Shown one piece after another: positions 8,886 to 17,247 of a stretch of DNA of 64,000 bases. Position numbers and translations under genes: made by a program. Source of the DNA: Oceanospirillaceae bacterium (GTDB taxonomy: Bacteria > Pseudomonadota > Gammaproteobacteria > Pseudomonadales > Balneatricaceae); the NCBI GenBank assembly GCA_013215445.1, contig JABSRA010000011.1, forward strand, positions 18,946 to 82,945. The letters are read 5' to 3'. The notes below the pieces were generated by a model that saw only the letters and a program-made list of their open reading frames with translations, was not told where the DNA came from and did no database searches. How positions within the stretch are numbered: the stretch's first letter is position 1; the number at the start of each line of letters is the position of its first letter.

Positions 8886-9086
8886 TAGTCAATAAAGAAA
8901 ACAAGTATAATTTTATCAAAAAATTTTCATTTAAAAATCAAAGGGTTAAGTTTTTAAATTATTGGTATAAAATGATTTATTAATGTTTTTATTGTCGCTG
9001 TTGTTAAAGCTTAAGAATTATTTGTTGCATTCCTACTTGAGTGTTTTAACTAAATACACTGATACGTTATATTTAGCAGCATAATG

Positions 9087-9097
9087 ACAACCATTTA
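9087..9097 (+). promoter_or_regulatory. Half-site of the palindrome just upstream of gntR
   Basis: ACAACCATTTA repeats exactly one outer arm and flank of the 8854-8885 palindrome (also at 8877-8887). It lies 17 bp upstream of the gntR start codon. It may mediate autoregulation; this rests only on the sequence match and position. Confidence 0.45.
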
Positions 9098-9113
9098 AGG
9101 CTAAGAAGCAGCG

Positions 9114-9800
9114 ATGACAGCTAAAAATAAACAAAGTGAGTCACGACCCCCGTCTCCATCATTGGGTGAATACGTCTATCAGCGGTTATTAAAAGAAATT
9201 CGCGAGGGAAAATATCACCCTGGCGAGCGGATTCGTGAATCTGTGGTGAGTAAAGAATTAGATGTCAGTCGGACTCCCGTCAGAGAGGCAATCCGGCGTT
9301 TGCAATCTGAAGGTAAGTTAATTCTTGAACCACAGCGAGGTGCGGTAGTAGCCGAACTGGATTCGCAAGAAGTTGCCGAACTCTACGTTTTACGTCAGCA
9401 GTTGGAAGGTGTTGCGGCACGCTTTGCTGCGCAGCACGCATCCAAAAGTGAAGTAGCTTCGATGGAGTATATTTTGGAGGAGTGCTATAAAGCTGCAGAT
9501 GACCCTCGAGAGCATAATCAGTTAAACTGGGAATTGCACCACGCTATTTATCGTGCCGCACATAACCGTTTTCTGCTTAAAGCGTTTGCGGCAATATCTG
9601 ACTCGATGGCGCTGTTGCGTGGGGTTAAATATATCCCTAAGGGGCGTCCTCAAGAATTATACAAAGAGCATAAACGTATAATAGAAGCGATCAAACAGCA
9701 AGATCCAGATGCTGCAGACCAAGCTGCTCAAGCACACATTGAAAACGCTTTTAAGATACATCTGCAAAGCGATTTTGAACGACGTTCGGCTAAAAAATAG
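9114..9800 (+). CDS. GntR-family transcriptional regulator (FadR/FCD subfamily)
   Basis: A 228 aa regulator. The N-terminal winged helix (about residues 17-80) carries the GntR signature GKYHPGERIRESVVSKELDVSRTPVREAIRRLQSEGKLILEPQRGAVVAEL. The C-terminal all-alpha FCD domain (about 90-215) has candidate metal/ligand residues in ELHHAIYRAAHN and EHKRIIEAI. It is divergent from the tct operon and a palindrome lies between, so it probably controls tctCBA in response to a small carboxylate. The ligand is unknown. Confidence 0.9.
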   Translation: MTAKNKQSESRPPSPSLGEYVYQRLLKEIREGKYHPGERIRESVVSKELDVSRTPVREAIRRLQSEGKLILEPQRGAVVAELDSQEVAELYVLRQQLEGVAARFAAQHASKSEVASMEYILEECYKAADDPREHNQLNWELHHAIYRAAHNRFLLKAFAAISDSMALLRGVKYIPKGRPQELYKEHKRIIEAIKQQDPDAADQAAQAHIENAFKIHLQSDFERRSAKK

Positions 9801-10322
9801 TGATTGAGCTTAAGCGTCCTCACTTGTATTCAGCCGGAGGCCCTATCGAGAGAGGTCAAGATGCTGAATTTTGGCTACTGCAAAGAGGGGTCTGGATCAT
9901 CGAATAGAGGTACCACTCAAACAACAATCAGAGCTCCCTTGCATTTTTAGACTCGTGGGGTCAATTATTGCCTTTTTCCTCTAAACCAAGTTGAGTTATT
10001 TTAGTCTATTCAAAAGCTTAGTAATATTTAAAACTACACTACGGAGCCACCCACTCCTCTGCACTGCCGGTGGAACGGTTTACTAAATAGGCGAGGGAGC
10101 GACAGGGATGGTGAATTTGAGCAGCTGTCAATTTAGCGAATCGCAGAGGCGCCTGGCGGCAATAATTGGGTGGTCCCATATCCGTTTACTAGTCTTTGGC
10201 TTTTAAAATTTATTCCCTAGCGAAGTGCCATTCTACTGGCAGCGATATAGAAGGGAAATGTGATCGAGACAAATATTATTCTGCCCATATGCTAGCTGCG
10301 TTGATAGCGGGCTAAGCCGGTC
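9801..10322. other. Long intergenic region, no intact gene
   Basis: I find no intact gene in these 520 bp between gntR and the convergent agmatine deiminase gene. The only recognisable item is the second copy of the 50 bp repeat (10190-10237). On the minus strand a short open stretch (about 10035-10180) ends AEEWVAP and may be a gene remnant, but I cannot identify it. Confidence 0.5.
10190..10237 (-). repeat. Dispersed ~50 bp repeat, copy B (inverted)
   Basis: Read on the minus strand this segment starts AGTAGAATGGCACTT and ends AAAGCCAAAGACTA, matching copy A at 2869-2918 in both ends with a diverged middle. It marks the right boundary of the segment with the decayed carboxylase, the tct operon and gntR. 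Confidence 0.6.
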
Positions 10323-11438
10323 TTAGATTTTAATTTGCTGTTGAGTCGCGCAGTGGATACTGCCGCCACCGGAGGCTATACCATCAATGACCAATTGCTC
10401 AATGACTCTGTTGGGGAAAGCTTTTTGCAGTATCTTTCTGGCATTCTCATCGGCGAATTTGTCGCCAAATTGTTGCAAAATAACCGCACCATTACATAGG
10501 TAATAACCTAGGTAACCCGCGGCAAAATCAGTGCTGCCAAATTTTTCGTTGATCGTTGCTGGGGTGTCTACAATCAGCAGTTTAAGTTTTCTGCCCTGCG
10601 CATCAGTACTGTTGTGTAAGGTCGCTATATTATTGCGGGTAATCTGATAATCGTAAGCGTCGATATAGTTATCACGATTCACCATGACTTCACCGGGGCT
10701 GGTAAAACGAGCATAAAAATCGGTATGGGCATCGGTAATGTCTCGGCCTTTGATGCCTTTTAGCCAAATGATTTTGCTTAAACCTAGCAAGTGTTTTAGT
10801 TGTTGTTCAATTTGTTGTTTATCAACAAGTGGGTTGCGGTTGTCATTGATCACACAGCTCTCGGTTAAAATGGCAGTACCTTGGCCATCTACTTCAAAAC
10901 ATCCCCCCTCAAGTACCAGATTGGTTGAGATTAGCGCTGCGTTGCTTTGCTTGGCGATAAATTTCGCAACCTGTCGATCTAAATTGTGGCGTTGTTTATT
11001 GCCCCAGCCATTAAAATTAAAATCAATGGCGCTGAGCAGCGCAACGCTATCGCGTACAAAGGTTGGCCCAGTATCTCTAAGCCACAGATCATCAATGGCA
11101 AATTCGATCAGCTCAATGGGAAATGGCTGCGCAGTAATATCCCCGAATAATTGTTGTGCCTGATGATAGTCCTCAGGGTTTACCAGCATCGAGACAGGTT
11201 CGTATTTGGCAATGGTCTGCGCAATAGCGACTAAGTTAGCTTTGACCGCGGGGATCTGTGCTGGGCTCCAGATGTAATCATTGGCGACAAATGCCATCCA
11301 AGTTCGGTGGTGGCGTTCACTTTCTTCAGGCATCAATAATTTATGCTTGGCATTGGCATTGCTAAGTGCATGACTAATCGAGATAAGACTGCCTAAGGAG
11401 AGAGCTGATTTTTTTATGAACTGTCTTCTAGATTGCAT
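10323..11438 (-). CDS. Agmatine deiminase family protein with Tat signal peptide
   Basis: Porphyromonas-type peptidylarginine deiminase/agmatine deiminase family, 371 aa; the family converts agmatine to N-carbamoylputrescine and ammonia. Family motifs are WLRDTGPTFV, LEGGCFEVDGQG, DAHTDFYARF and the C-terminal GGGSIHCATQQQ with predicted nucleophile C363. The N-terminus SRRQFIKKSALSLGSLISISHALSNANA is a twin-arginine signal peptide, so the enzyme is probably folded in the cytoplasm and exported; classical AguA is cytoplasmic. It stands alone, with large gaps on both sides. The true substrate could differ from agmatine. Confidence 0.88.
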   Translation of the reverse strand: MQSRRQFIKKSALSLGSLISISHALSNANAKHKLLMPEESERHHRTWMAFVANDYIWSPAQIPAVKANLVAIAQTIAKYEPVSMLVNPEDYHQAQQLFGDITAQPFPIELIEFAIDDLWLRDTGPTFVRDSVALLSAIDFNFNGWGNKQRHNLDRQVAKFIAKQSNAALISTNLVLEGGCFEVDGQGTAILTESCVINDNRNPLVDKQQIEQQLKHLLGLSKIIWLKGIKGRDITDAHTDFYARFTSPGEVMVNRDNYIDAYDYQITRNNIATLHNSTDAQGRKLKLLIVDTPATINEKFGSTDFAAGYLGYYLCNGAVILQQFGDKFADENARKILQKAFPNRVIEQLVIDGIASGGGSIHCATQQQIKI

Positions 11439-12287
11439 GGAGACCTGGCTGTTGTAAAAGTGAGGTTCACGATGATACAGAGTTTTAGTCGGTTAAGTTT
11501 ATGTTAATAAATCCTATAAGTAAAATCCTCAAGTTAAAATGCTCAGCTGATCAACTATAAAAATGGCTAGGCCTATTTGCAAATAGTTTAGTGGGTGTGA
11601 CGCGCTGAATCGGTGGCGCGATGGATTACCCGCTATGCAGGCATCGCTGATAATCCTTAATCAATGGGCTTAATCTAATCAATTTACTCTGAGCCCATTG
11701 ATTCCTTTTACTATTAAACCTTGGTCATCGACTATTATAAGGCTTCTCTAGTCATGCACAGGATTGGTTAACGGGCCAAAGGTGGAAGAATATTCAGCAG
11801 TATTGGCCGCCAATTTCATCGTCATAATGAGTGCAGGCGGTCATTGAAGTTTGTTCTGGAGTCGAGCAACCTGGGCAAATAAGAGGGTAAATAAAGCAGA
11901 TTAAGCATGATAAAAAAATCACAAATTGAAAATTACTGGCCGTAGATTCCTAAATAACTGACTGTTTAGCTGGGGAATTTAAAAATAATTAGTATTCTTT
12001 AGCGAGTGGCTGAAGTGATTGATTGAGTTTAAATAGAACTTATTCAAACAGGACTCAATAATCAGGAGCTGTTAGCTGAGGATAGACTAGACTAGTCTGA
12101 GAGGCAGAAAAACGCCACTCGCTGAGCTAGAAATTTAAAAAAATTAATCGAGAAAAGATTTCATCTATGCCATAAAGATATGCGTGTTTTAGCTAATCTG
12201 CTGGTGGTTTTGTGTACAGCTGAGGTTTGATCTAAACGTTATAAATATGCAATGATAGCGGTAATTCAATGACTAGGGAGTTAGAAA
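11439..12287. other. 850 bp intergenic region with a palindrome
   Basis: I see no supportable gene between the divergent agmatine deiminase and betaine-binding protein genes. The region contains a perfect 14 bp palindrome CTATTTGCAAATAG (11573-11586), about 135 bp upstream of the deiminase start, and a strong inverted repeat listed separately (11659-11703). The rest is AT-rich and frequently stopped in all frames. Confidence 0.5.
11659..11703. repeat. Inverted repeat, 12 bp perfect arms
   Basis: AATCAATGGGCT (11659-11670) and its exact complement AGCCCATTGATT (11692-11703) are separated by 21 bases and followed by CCTTTTA. It could fold as an RNA hairpin or bind a dimeric protein. No gene ends nearby on either strand, so a terminator role is unproven. 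Confidence 0.5.
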
Positions 12288-13307
12288 ATGAGTTTTTTAA
12301 ACAAGAATAGAGTATCGAAAACTAAGAGTATTTTACTAGCTGCCGCACTTGGGGTGACATCTAGTCAAGTATTAGCAGAGTGCGGCACTGTCACCATCGC
12401 CGAGATGAACTGGGCGAGCGCAGAGTTTGCCGCTAATCTCGATAAAATTATTCTCAGTGAAGGTTACGGCTGTAATGTGGAACTGATTCCCGGGGCAACG
12501 ACCACCACTTTCGCCTCAATGGAAGCAAAGGGACAGCCTGATATTGCGCCTGAGTTTTGGGCTAATGCCGTCGCGGTACGTCTAAAGGCCGCCGAGGAAA
12601 AAGGCGATCTAACGGTCGGTGTGCAACTTATTTCGGATGCGTCCGAGGGTTGGTTTATCTCTGAGTCAGTTGCTAAAGCGCATCCAGAGCTGAAAACCGT
12701 TGCCGATGTGCTGGCACGCCCAGACTTATTTCCGAATAAAGAAGAGCCGGGTAAGGGTGCTTTCATGAACTGCCCAACGGGTTGGGCCTGTGAAATAGTC
12801 AATAAAAATCTATCTAAAGAGAGCGCCTTTGATTTTGCCAAGGCAGGTTTTAGCATTGTAGATCCAGGCTCTTCAGCAGGTTTAGATGCCTCTATCGCCA
12901 AGGCATCCCAACGCGAAGAAGCTTGGTTTGGCTATTATTGGCAGCCGACAGCTAATGTCAGTAAATACAATTTGAAGTTCTTGAGTATGGACTCGCCGTT
13001 TGATGCCAAAAATTGGCATGAATGTATCGTAATCGATGATTGTGAGGCGCCTAAAAGCAGCTCGTGGATCTACTCTCAAGTGAATACTGTGATTGTCACT
13101 GAGTTTGCCAACGCTAACCCAGAAGTAATGGGTTATTTAAACAAGCGCTCTTATAATTCTGCAGAAGTGGGTCCGGTACTTATTTATATGAGTGAAAATC
13201 AGGCCAACGGTGAAGATGCTGCCTATTATTTCCTTAAAAACAATGAGGCGCTTTGGTCGCAGTGGGTACCGGCAGATGTTGCTGCTAAAATTAAGAAGTC
13301 TCTGTAA
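12288..13307 (+). CDS. proX: Glycine betaine/choline/proline ABC transporter substrate-binding protein
   Basis: A periplasmic binding protein of the OpuAC/ProX family, 339 aa. It has a signal peptide ending near SSQVLAEC (about residue 31). The mature protein begins VTIAEMNWASAEF, typical for quaternary-amine receptors, with further family-like segments APEFWANAV, GWFISE, GKGAFMNCPTGWACE and EAWFGYYWQPTA. The Trp/Tyr-rich motifs would form the aromatic cage for trimethylammonium groups. It is the first gene of an SBP-permease-ATPase operon and is followed by a hairpin. The exact substrate (betaine, choline or carnitine) is not determined. Confidence 0.88.
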   Translation: MSFLNKNRVSKTKSILLAAALGVTSSQVLAECGTVTIAEMNWASAEFAANLDKIILSEGYGCNVELIPGATTTTFASMEAKGQPDIAPEFWANAVAVRLKAAEEKGDLTVGVQLISDASEGWFISESVAKAHPELKTVADVLARPDLFPNKEEPGKGAFMNCPTGWACEIVNKNLSKESAFDFAKAGFSIVDPGSSAGLDASIAKASQREEAWFGYYWQPTANVSKYNLKFLSMDSPFDAKNWHECIVIDDCEAPKSSSWIYSQVNTVIVTEFANANPEVMGYLNKRSYNSAEVGPVLIYMSENQANGEDAAYYFLKNNEALWSQWVPADVAAKIKKSL

Positions 13308-13323
13308 ATAGGGTACTTTGATA

Positions 13324-13345
13324 GGGGCTCAGTATAGCGAGCCCC
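13324..13345 (+). promoter_or_regulatory. Intercistronic hairpin between proX and proW
   Basis: GGGGCTC and GAGCCCC are separated by eight bases, 17 bp after the proX stop. The weak downstream T-tract (ATCTGATTTTT) suggests partial termination or 3' end protection, which would give more binding protein than membrane components. Structure seen; function inferred. Confidence 0.6.
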
Positions 13346-13373
13346 CTTATCTGATTTTTATAGAGGTATCCCC

Positions 13374-14261
13374 GTGAGTTGGTCCGAGTTCCCCAGTATG
13401 TCCCGCGATGATTTGCGCGGTTTACGCAAATCGATAGACGCAAGTTTTAGAGATTTCACCATAGAGTATGGTGATAGCTTAGAAGCCTTTTTTGATCCTC
13501 TGTTAGATTTTTTAATTTTTAGTGAACACCTTCTGTTAAACACTCCCTGGCCATTGATGATTGCTATTTGCGCGGGCCTTGCCTATTTCGCCAGCCGCAG
13601 TTGGAATATCGTCATTGGTGTGATTGTTGCCTTTATGCTAATTGGCTATCTGGGTATGTGGACAGATACGATGCGCACGCTATCTATCATTACTGTCTGT
13701 ACTATCGTGGCAATCGGCATTGGTATCCCCCTGGGTATTATGATGGCCAAATACAATCGGGTGCAGGCGGTGGTATCGCCGATCCTGGATGTGATGCAAA
13801 CCATGCCCAGTTTTGTCTATTTAATACCTGTGGTTATGCTGTTGGGAATTGGCAAAGTACCAGGTTTGATTGCGGTTATTATTTACGCTTTACCGCCAGT
13901 GGTACGCTTGACCAATTTAGGCATTCGCGAAGTCGACAGTGATGTGATAGAGGCGGCTGACGCCTATGGCAGTAGCGCTTGGCAAAAGTTAGTCAACGTG
14001 CAGATGCCGCTGGCGCTACCTTCTATTTTTGCCGGCGTTAATCAAACCATTATGATGTCGTTATCGATGGTGGTAATCGCCTCGATGATAGGTGTGAAGG
14101 GCTTGGGGCAACCAGTGCTCAAAGCGATCACCAACCAATATTTTGCCATGGGATTACTAAATGGATTTGCGATAGTAGCACTGGCAATTATTTTTGATCG
14201 TGTCTCGCAGCGCTATGGTTTACGCATCCAGAAACATCGCCAAGGTGGTACTAATGACTGA
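13374..14261 (+). CDS. proW: Glycine betaine/proline ABC transporter permease
   Basis: A 295 aa inner-membrane permease of the ProW type. The GTG start at 13374 follows GAGGTATCCCC. The N-terminal ~60 residues are hydrophilic, followed by several membrane segments. The inner-membrane coupling motif is visible as EAADAYGSSAWQKLVNVQMPLALPSIFAGVNQ, which contacts the ATPase. The segment MQTMPSFVYLIPVVMLLG is characteristic of this subfamily. Its stop overlaps the start of the ATPase gene by 8 bp, so the two are coupled. Confidence 0.9.
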   Translation: MSWSEFPSMSRDDLRGLRKSIDASFRDFTIEYGDSLEAFFDPLLDFLIFSEHLLLNTPWPLMIAICAGLAYFASRSWNIVIGVIVAFMLIGYLGMWTDTMRTLSIITVCTIVAIGIGIPLGIMMAKYNRVQAVVSPILDVMQTMPSFVYLIPVVMLLGIGKVPGLIAVIIYALPPVVRLTNLGIREVDSDVIEAADAYGSSAWQKLVNVQMPLALPSIFAGVNQTIMMSLSMVVIASMIGVKGLGQPVLKAITNQYFAMGLLNGFAIVALAIIFDRVSQRYGLRIQKHRQGGTND

Positions 14262-15291
14262 GCAAAAATCAGCCAAAATCAAGATCGAAAATCTATCGAA
14301 GATATTTGGCCCAAAAGCAGACTCTTTAATACCACTACTAGAGCAGGGTATGGATCGGCAGACGATGCAGGAGAAGCACCGGCACGTATTGGCCCTAGAT
14401 AATATTAATATGGATCTGGCAGAAAATTCCATTGAAGTGATTATGGGCTTGTCGGGCTCGGGTAAGTCCACCTTAATTCGCCACATAAATCGGCTGATTG
14501 AGCCAACGGTCGGTAGCATCATGGTTGATGGCGAAAATGTTTGTACAATGAGCGCTGCTGCGCTGCGTGAATTTCGTCAGGCTAAAACGGCGATGGTCTT
14601 TCAAAATTTTTCACTACTGCCACATCGTACTGTTATTGACAACATTGGCTTTGGTTTGAAAATGCAAAAAAAGCCCGCCAAGTTAATTGCAGAGCGATGT
14701 AATTACTGGTTGGATAAAGTCGGTCTTAATGGTTTTGAACAACATTACCCCGCACAGTTGTCCGGCGGCATGCAGCAGCGAGTGGGCCTGGCTCGTGCCC
14801 TAGCTTGCGATGCGGATATACTGATGATGGATGAAGCCTTTAGTGCCCTCGATCCACTGATTAGATCCGACATGCAAGATATATTGTTAGGACTGCAAAA
14901 AGAGATTAAAAAGACTATCGTTTTTATCACCCATGATTTAGATGAAGCGCTAAAAATAGGTGACCGGATAGCAATTTTAAATCATGGCAGGTTAATTCAG
15001 CAGGGTACTGCTGAACAAATTCTACTGCACCCTGCAGATGATTATGTCAGCCGCTTTGTCGCCGATGTGAATCGTACTACGGTATTGCGAGCACGCTCCA
15101 TTATGAGTGTGCAAGCTAAGGCGCCCGCCGCTAACGAAAACACGGTGACAGTGCTGGAAAATGACACTATTCAAGATGTTTTACACTCTATGCTGACTGC
15201 TGACTCGTTCAATGCGGTAGTGACGGATGATAAGGGTAATACCGTCGGGCGTATTGATTCTGATATGGTGGCGGCTGCGGTTAATGGCTAA
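14254..15291 (+). CDS. proV: Glycine betaine/proline ABC transporter ATP-binding protein
   Basis: A 345 aa ATPase of the ProV/OpuAA type, energising the betaine importer on the cytoplasmic face. Visible are Walker A GLSGSGKST, Q-loop MVFQNFSLLPHRT, ABC signature LSGGMQQRVGLARALA, Walker B ILMMDEAFSALDP and switch His FITHDLDEA. The C-terminal ~70 residues form a single CBS-like module (NDTIQDVLHSMLTADSFNAVVTD), which in OpuA senses ionic strength. I start it at the ATG at 14254, which overlaps the permease stop; 20 further upstream codons are open but lie inside the permease gene. Confidence 0.92.
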   Translation: MTEQKSAKIKIENLSKIFGPKADSLIPLLEQGMDRQTMQEKHRHVLALDNINMDLAENSIEVIMGLSGSGKSTLIRHINRLIEPTVGSIMVDGENVCTMSAAALREFRQAKTAMVFQNFSLLPHRTVIDNIGFGLKMQKKPAKLIAERCNYWLDKVGLNGFEQHYPAQLSGGMQQRVGLARALACDADILMMDEAFSALDPLIRSDMQDILLGLQKEIKKTIVFITHDLDEALKIGDRIAILNHGRLIQQGTAEQILLHPADDYVSRFVADVNRTTVLRARSIMSVQAKAPAANENTVTVLENDTIQDVLHSMLTADSFNAVVTDDKGNTVGRIDSDMVAAAVNG

Positions 15292-15295
15292 GAAA

Positions 15296-15319
15296 GTGGC
15301 AGCGTTTTCTGCTTTTTTT
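15296..15319 (+). terminator. Weak rho-independent terminator after proV
   Basis: A short stem (GCAG/CTGC, 15299-15312) is followed directly by seven Ts. The stem is only 4-5 bp, so efficiency is doubtful. Confidence 0.35.
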
Positions 15320-15409
15320 CATTAAGTTTATGATATCCATAAAAGCTGTTTGTCTGTACTTCTTAGGTCGAGTAAGATGCAGACATACTCCTCTTAGGAA
15401 CAGGTATTA

Positions 15410-16318
15410 ATGCTGCATTGGTCAAGTGACAGAAAAATAAAAATTTTAGTGACAGGCCCTAAAGAACAAGTGGGAAAAGCACTGTTGAGTGCCGGTCAAC
15501 AAAGCGCTATTTTTGAAGTGGTAGGGGCCAGCTCTGACGCACCCAATTTGCGTGATAAACAAGTAGTGTCGCAACTGTTAGCCCAGAGTAACCCTGATTT
15601 TGTGGTCAATACGCTGGGTTATAACTCTGTGGTGGTCAGTGAGAAAAAGGTCGATCTATGCTATTTGCTTAACCGTGACTTTATTGCGGTACTGGCGGAG
15701 ATTTGCAGCGAAAAAAACATCCCCATCATCCATTTGTCTACTGATCATGTCTTTGATGGGCACTATGCCAGTGGTTACAGTGAAGATGATCAAACCATCC
15801 CGCTGGGTATATTTGGCAAGAGTAAATGGCAGGGTGAAGAGGTATTGCGCAGCAAATTAGAACAGCATTTAATCTTGCGGGTCAGCTGGTTGTTTTCGGC
15901 CTGGGGTGATAATTTTTTAACGCGATCGCTGCGCTTAGCGGGCACTGAAACCGACATGTATGCGGCGAATGATCGACAGGGTTGCCCCACTTCGGCGGCT
16001 GATATCGCCAGGGTAATCTTTGCTATTATTCGACAGTTGAATGAACAGGCGGATGCCTGGGGTACTTATCATTACTGCGGCGCTGAAGTGACCACTCGCT
16101 ATAAATTTCTTGAGGCTATCTTTGCTGGCGCCCAGCTGCATGAACCGTTGGTCACGACACAGTTGCACTGCGTGCCGCGCTCGCAATTGTATGCCAATGC
16201 TGAGCGCCCTGCATCTTCCGTGTTGAATTGTAAAAAAATATTGAATGATTTTGGCATTCATCAGCGGCCCTGGCGCAGCGAACTTACCCAAGTGATCGAC
16301 ACTATTTACCAGCGTTAG
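15410..16318 (+). CDS. RmlD-like NAD(P)-dependent sugar reductase with altered catalytic Tyr
   Basis: A 302 aa extended short-chain reductase resembling dTDP-4-dehydrorhamnose reductase. The nucleotide-binding loop (ILVTGPKEQVGKALL), the NTLGYNSVVVSEKK segment, LSTDHVFDG and RVSWLFSAWGDNFL match RmlD. However, the YxxxK catalytic motif reads F135-GKS-K139, so Phe replaces the general-acid Tyr, and the usual TDYVFDG is TDHVFDG. No other rhamnose genes are nearby. It could be a regulatory or non-canonical family member rather than a true RmlD. It sits alone between the betaine transporter and sirB2. Confidence 0.75.
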   Translation: MLHWSSDRKIKILVTGPKEQVGKALLSAGQQSAIFEVVGASSDAPNLRDKQVVSQLLAQSNPDFVVNTLGYNSVVVSEKKVDLCYLLNRDFIAVLAEICSEKNIPIIHLSTDHVFDGHYASGYSEDDQTIPLGIFGKSKWQGEEVLRSKLEQHLILRVSWLFSAWGDNFLTRSLRLAGTETDMYAANDRQGCPTSAADIARVIFAIIRQLNEQADAWGTYHYCGAEVTTRYKFLEAIFAGAQLHEPLVTTQLHCVPRSQLYANAERPASSVLNCKKILNDFGIHQRPWRSELTQVIDTIYQR

Positions 16319-16342
16319 CGCAAGCGGCTGTGCCGCTGCAGT

Positions 16343-16723
16343 CTACAGCATCCAGGGGAAGGGGTTTTTGGTGATGGCAACAACGATCATGAACCCGATA
16401 AAAGTAAGAGCTATCAACAGAAAAGCTAAACGCTTCAGCGTGCTTTTATCGCCCTTTATCGCCAGCGTACCGAAGCCAATGTAGCCAACTAGCGCGAGCA
16501 ATTTAGCGCTTAACCAAGGATCGGCGATGGGGTACTGACCAATGATTACCATCAGCATTATTGCACTGATTAGCAAAAATGTGTCGATCACATGAGGGCT
16601 GATTTTAGCCCACTTACGCTGTAGCCACTGGGCGTTATTAGTCGTGGCCAATACCCGAATAATTAAAAATACGACACTGATTAACATCAGTGTTAGGTGG
16701 GAGTGTTTTACGATTAAGTACAT
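16343..16723 (-). CDS. sirB2: SirB2-family membrane protein
   Basis: A 126 aa inner-membrane protein with four hydrophobic segments and the family start MYLIVKHSHLTLMLISVVFLIIRV, followed by KWAKISPHVIDTFLLISA and WLSAKLLALVGYIGFGTLAI. These match SirB2 (invasion-gene expression up-regulator family), whose biochemical role is not settled. I use the ATG at 16723, which gives the conserved N-terminus; an upstream extension to 16789 is open but lacks family features. A diverged dispersed repeat lies about 80 bp upstream. Confidence 0.8.
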   Translation of the reverse strand: MYLIVKHSHLTLMLISVVFLIIRVLATTNNAQWLQRKWAKISPHVIDTFLLISAIMLMVIIGQYPIADPWLSAKLLALVGYIGFGTLAIKGDKSTLKRLAFLLIALTFIGFMIVVAITKNPFPWML

Positions 16724-16800
16724 AATTATGCTCTTTAGCCTGAATATGACACGCAATAGCGGATACCTTAGTTTGCTCCTTGTTGGCACAGGTATTTCTT

Positions 16801-16903
16801 GCTCAATCAGCCGGGCTTATTAGCTCGGCGTTCAATCAAAAAAAGTCCTGTGACCATAACTAGCGGCACTATGATTACCTATTGCATGTAATATTGGGGT
16901 TAG
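16801..16903. repeat. Diverged ~105 bp dispersed repeat, copy 1
   Basis: This stretch aligns with 50929-51035. Shared blocks are CGGCGT, AATC, AAAAAAGTC, ACTAG, CACTA, ATTGCAT, ATATT and GGTTAG in the same order and nearly the same spacing. Both copies lie about 80 bp upstream of a minus-strand gene (sirB2 here, bamD there). The minus strand of this copy reads as a short open frame containing LFLIERRANKPG before a stop; the equivalent in copy 2 is frameshifted. Nature unknown. Confidence 0.55.
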
Positions 16904-17247
16904 TTATTATTTTCTGTTTGGTTTTTAGACTGTGCTATAAGCTGCTTAAAAGTCACTATCAACATTTCAATCGATTAATTATTCTGCCGTTTTGCTCAGA
17001 GTCGTGGTGGCACTACTCTGGTCAAATATATTAATTAAACGACTGAATATCACGATTGCTGTACATGCTATGGCGACTTTTTACCGGCTTATAGCGAATC
17101 AGTTAGGGTTTAAATCAAACAGGCTCGGTGGTCTCAAACAGGATCAATAAAGCTGTCTTTTTATCTGCAGCAACGGTGCTTGATCGGCTGTAACTTGTCT
17201 GTGCATACTGTAAGCTGCCAATATAACGGTTAACCAAGAGAATAGAC
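16904..17247. other. Intergenic region upstream of moeA
   Basis: About 340 bp without a gene, probably holding the moeA promoter. I see no recognised riboswitch or operator. Confidence 0.4.
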
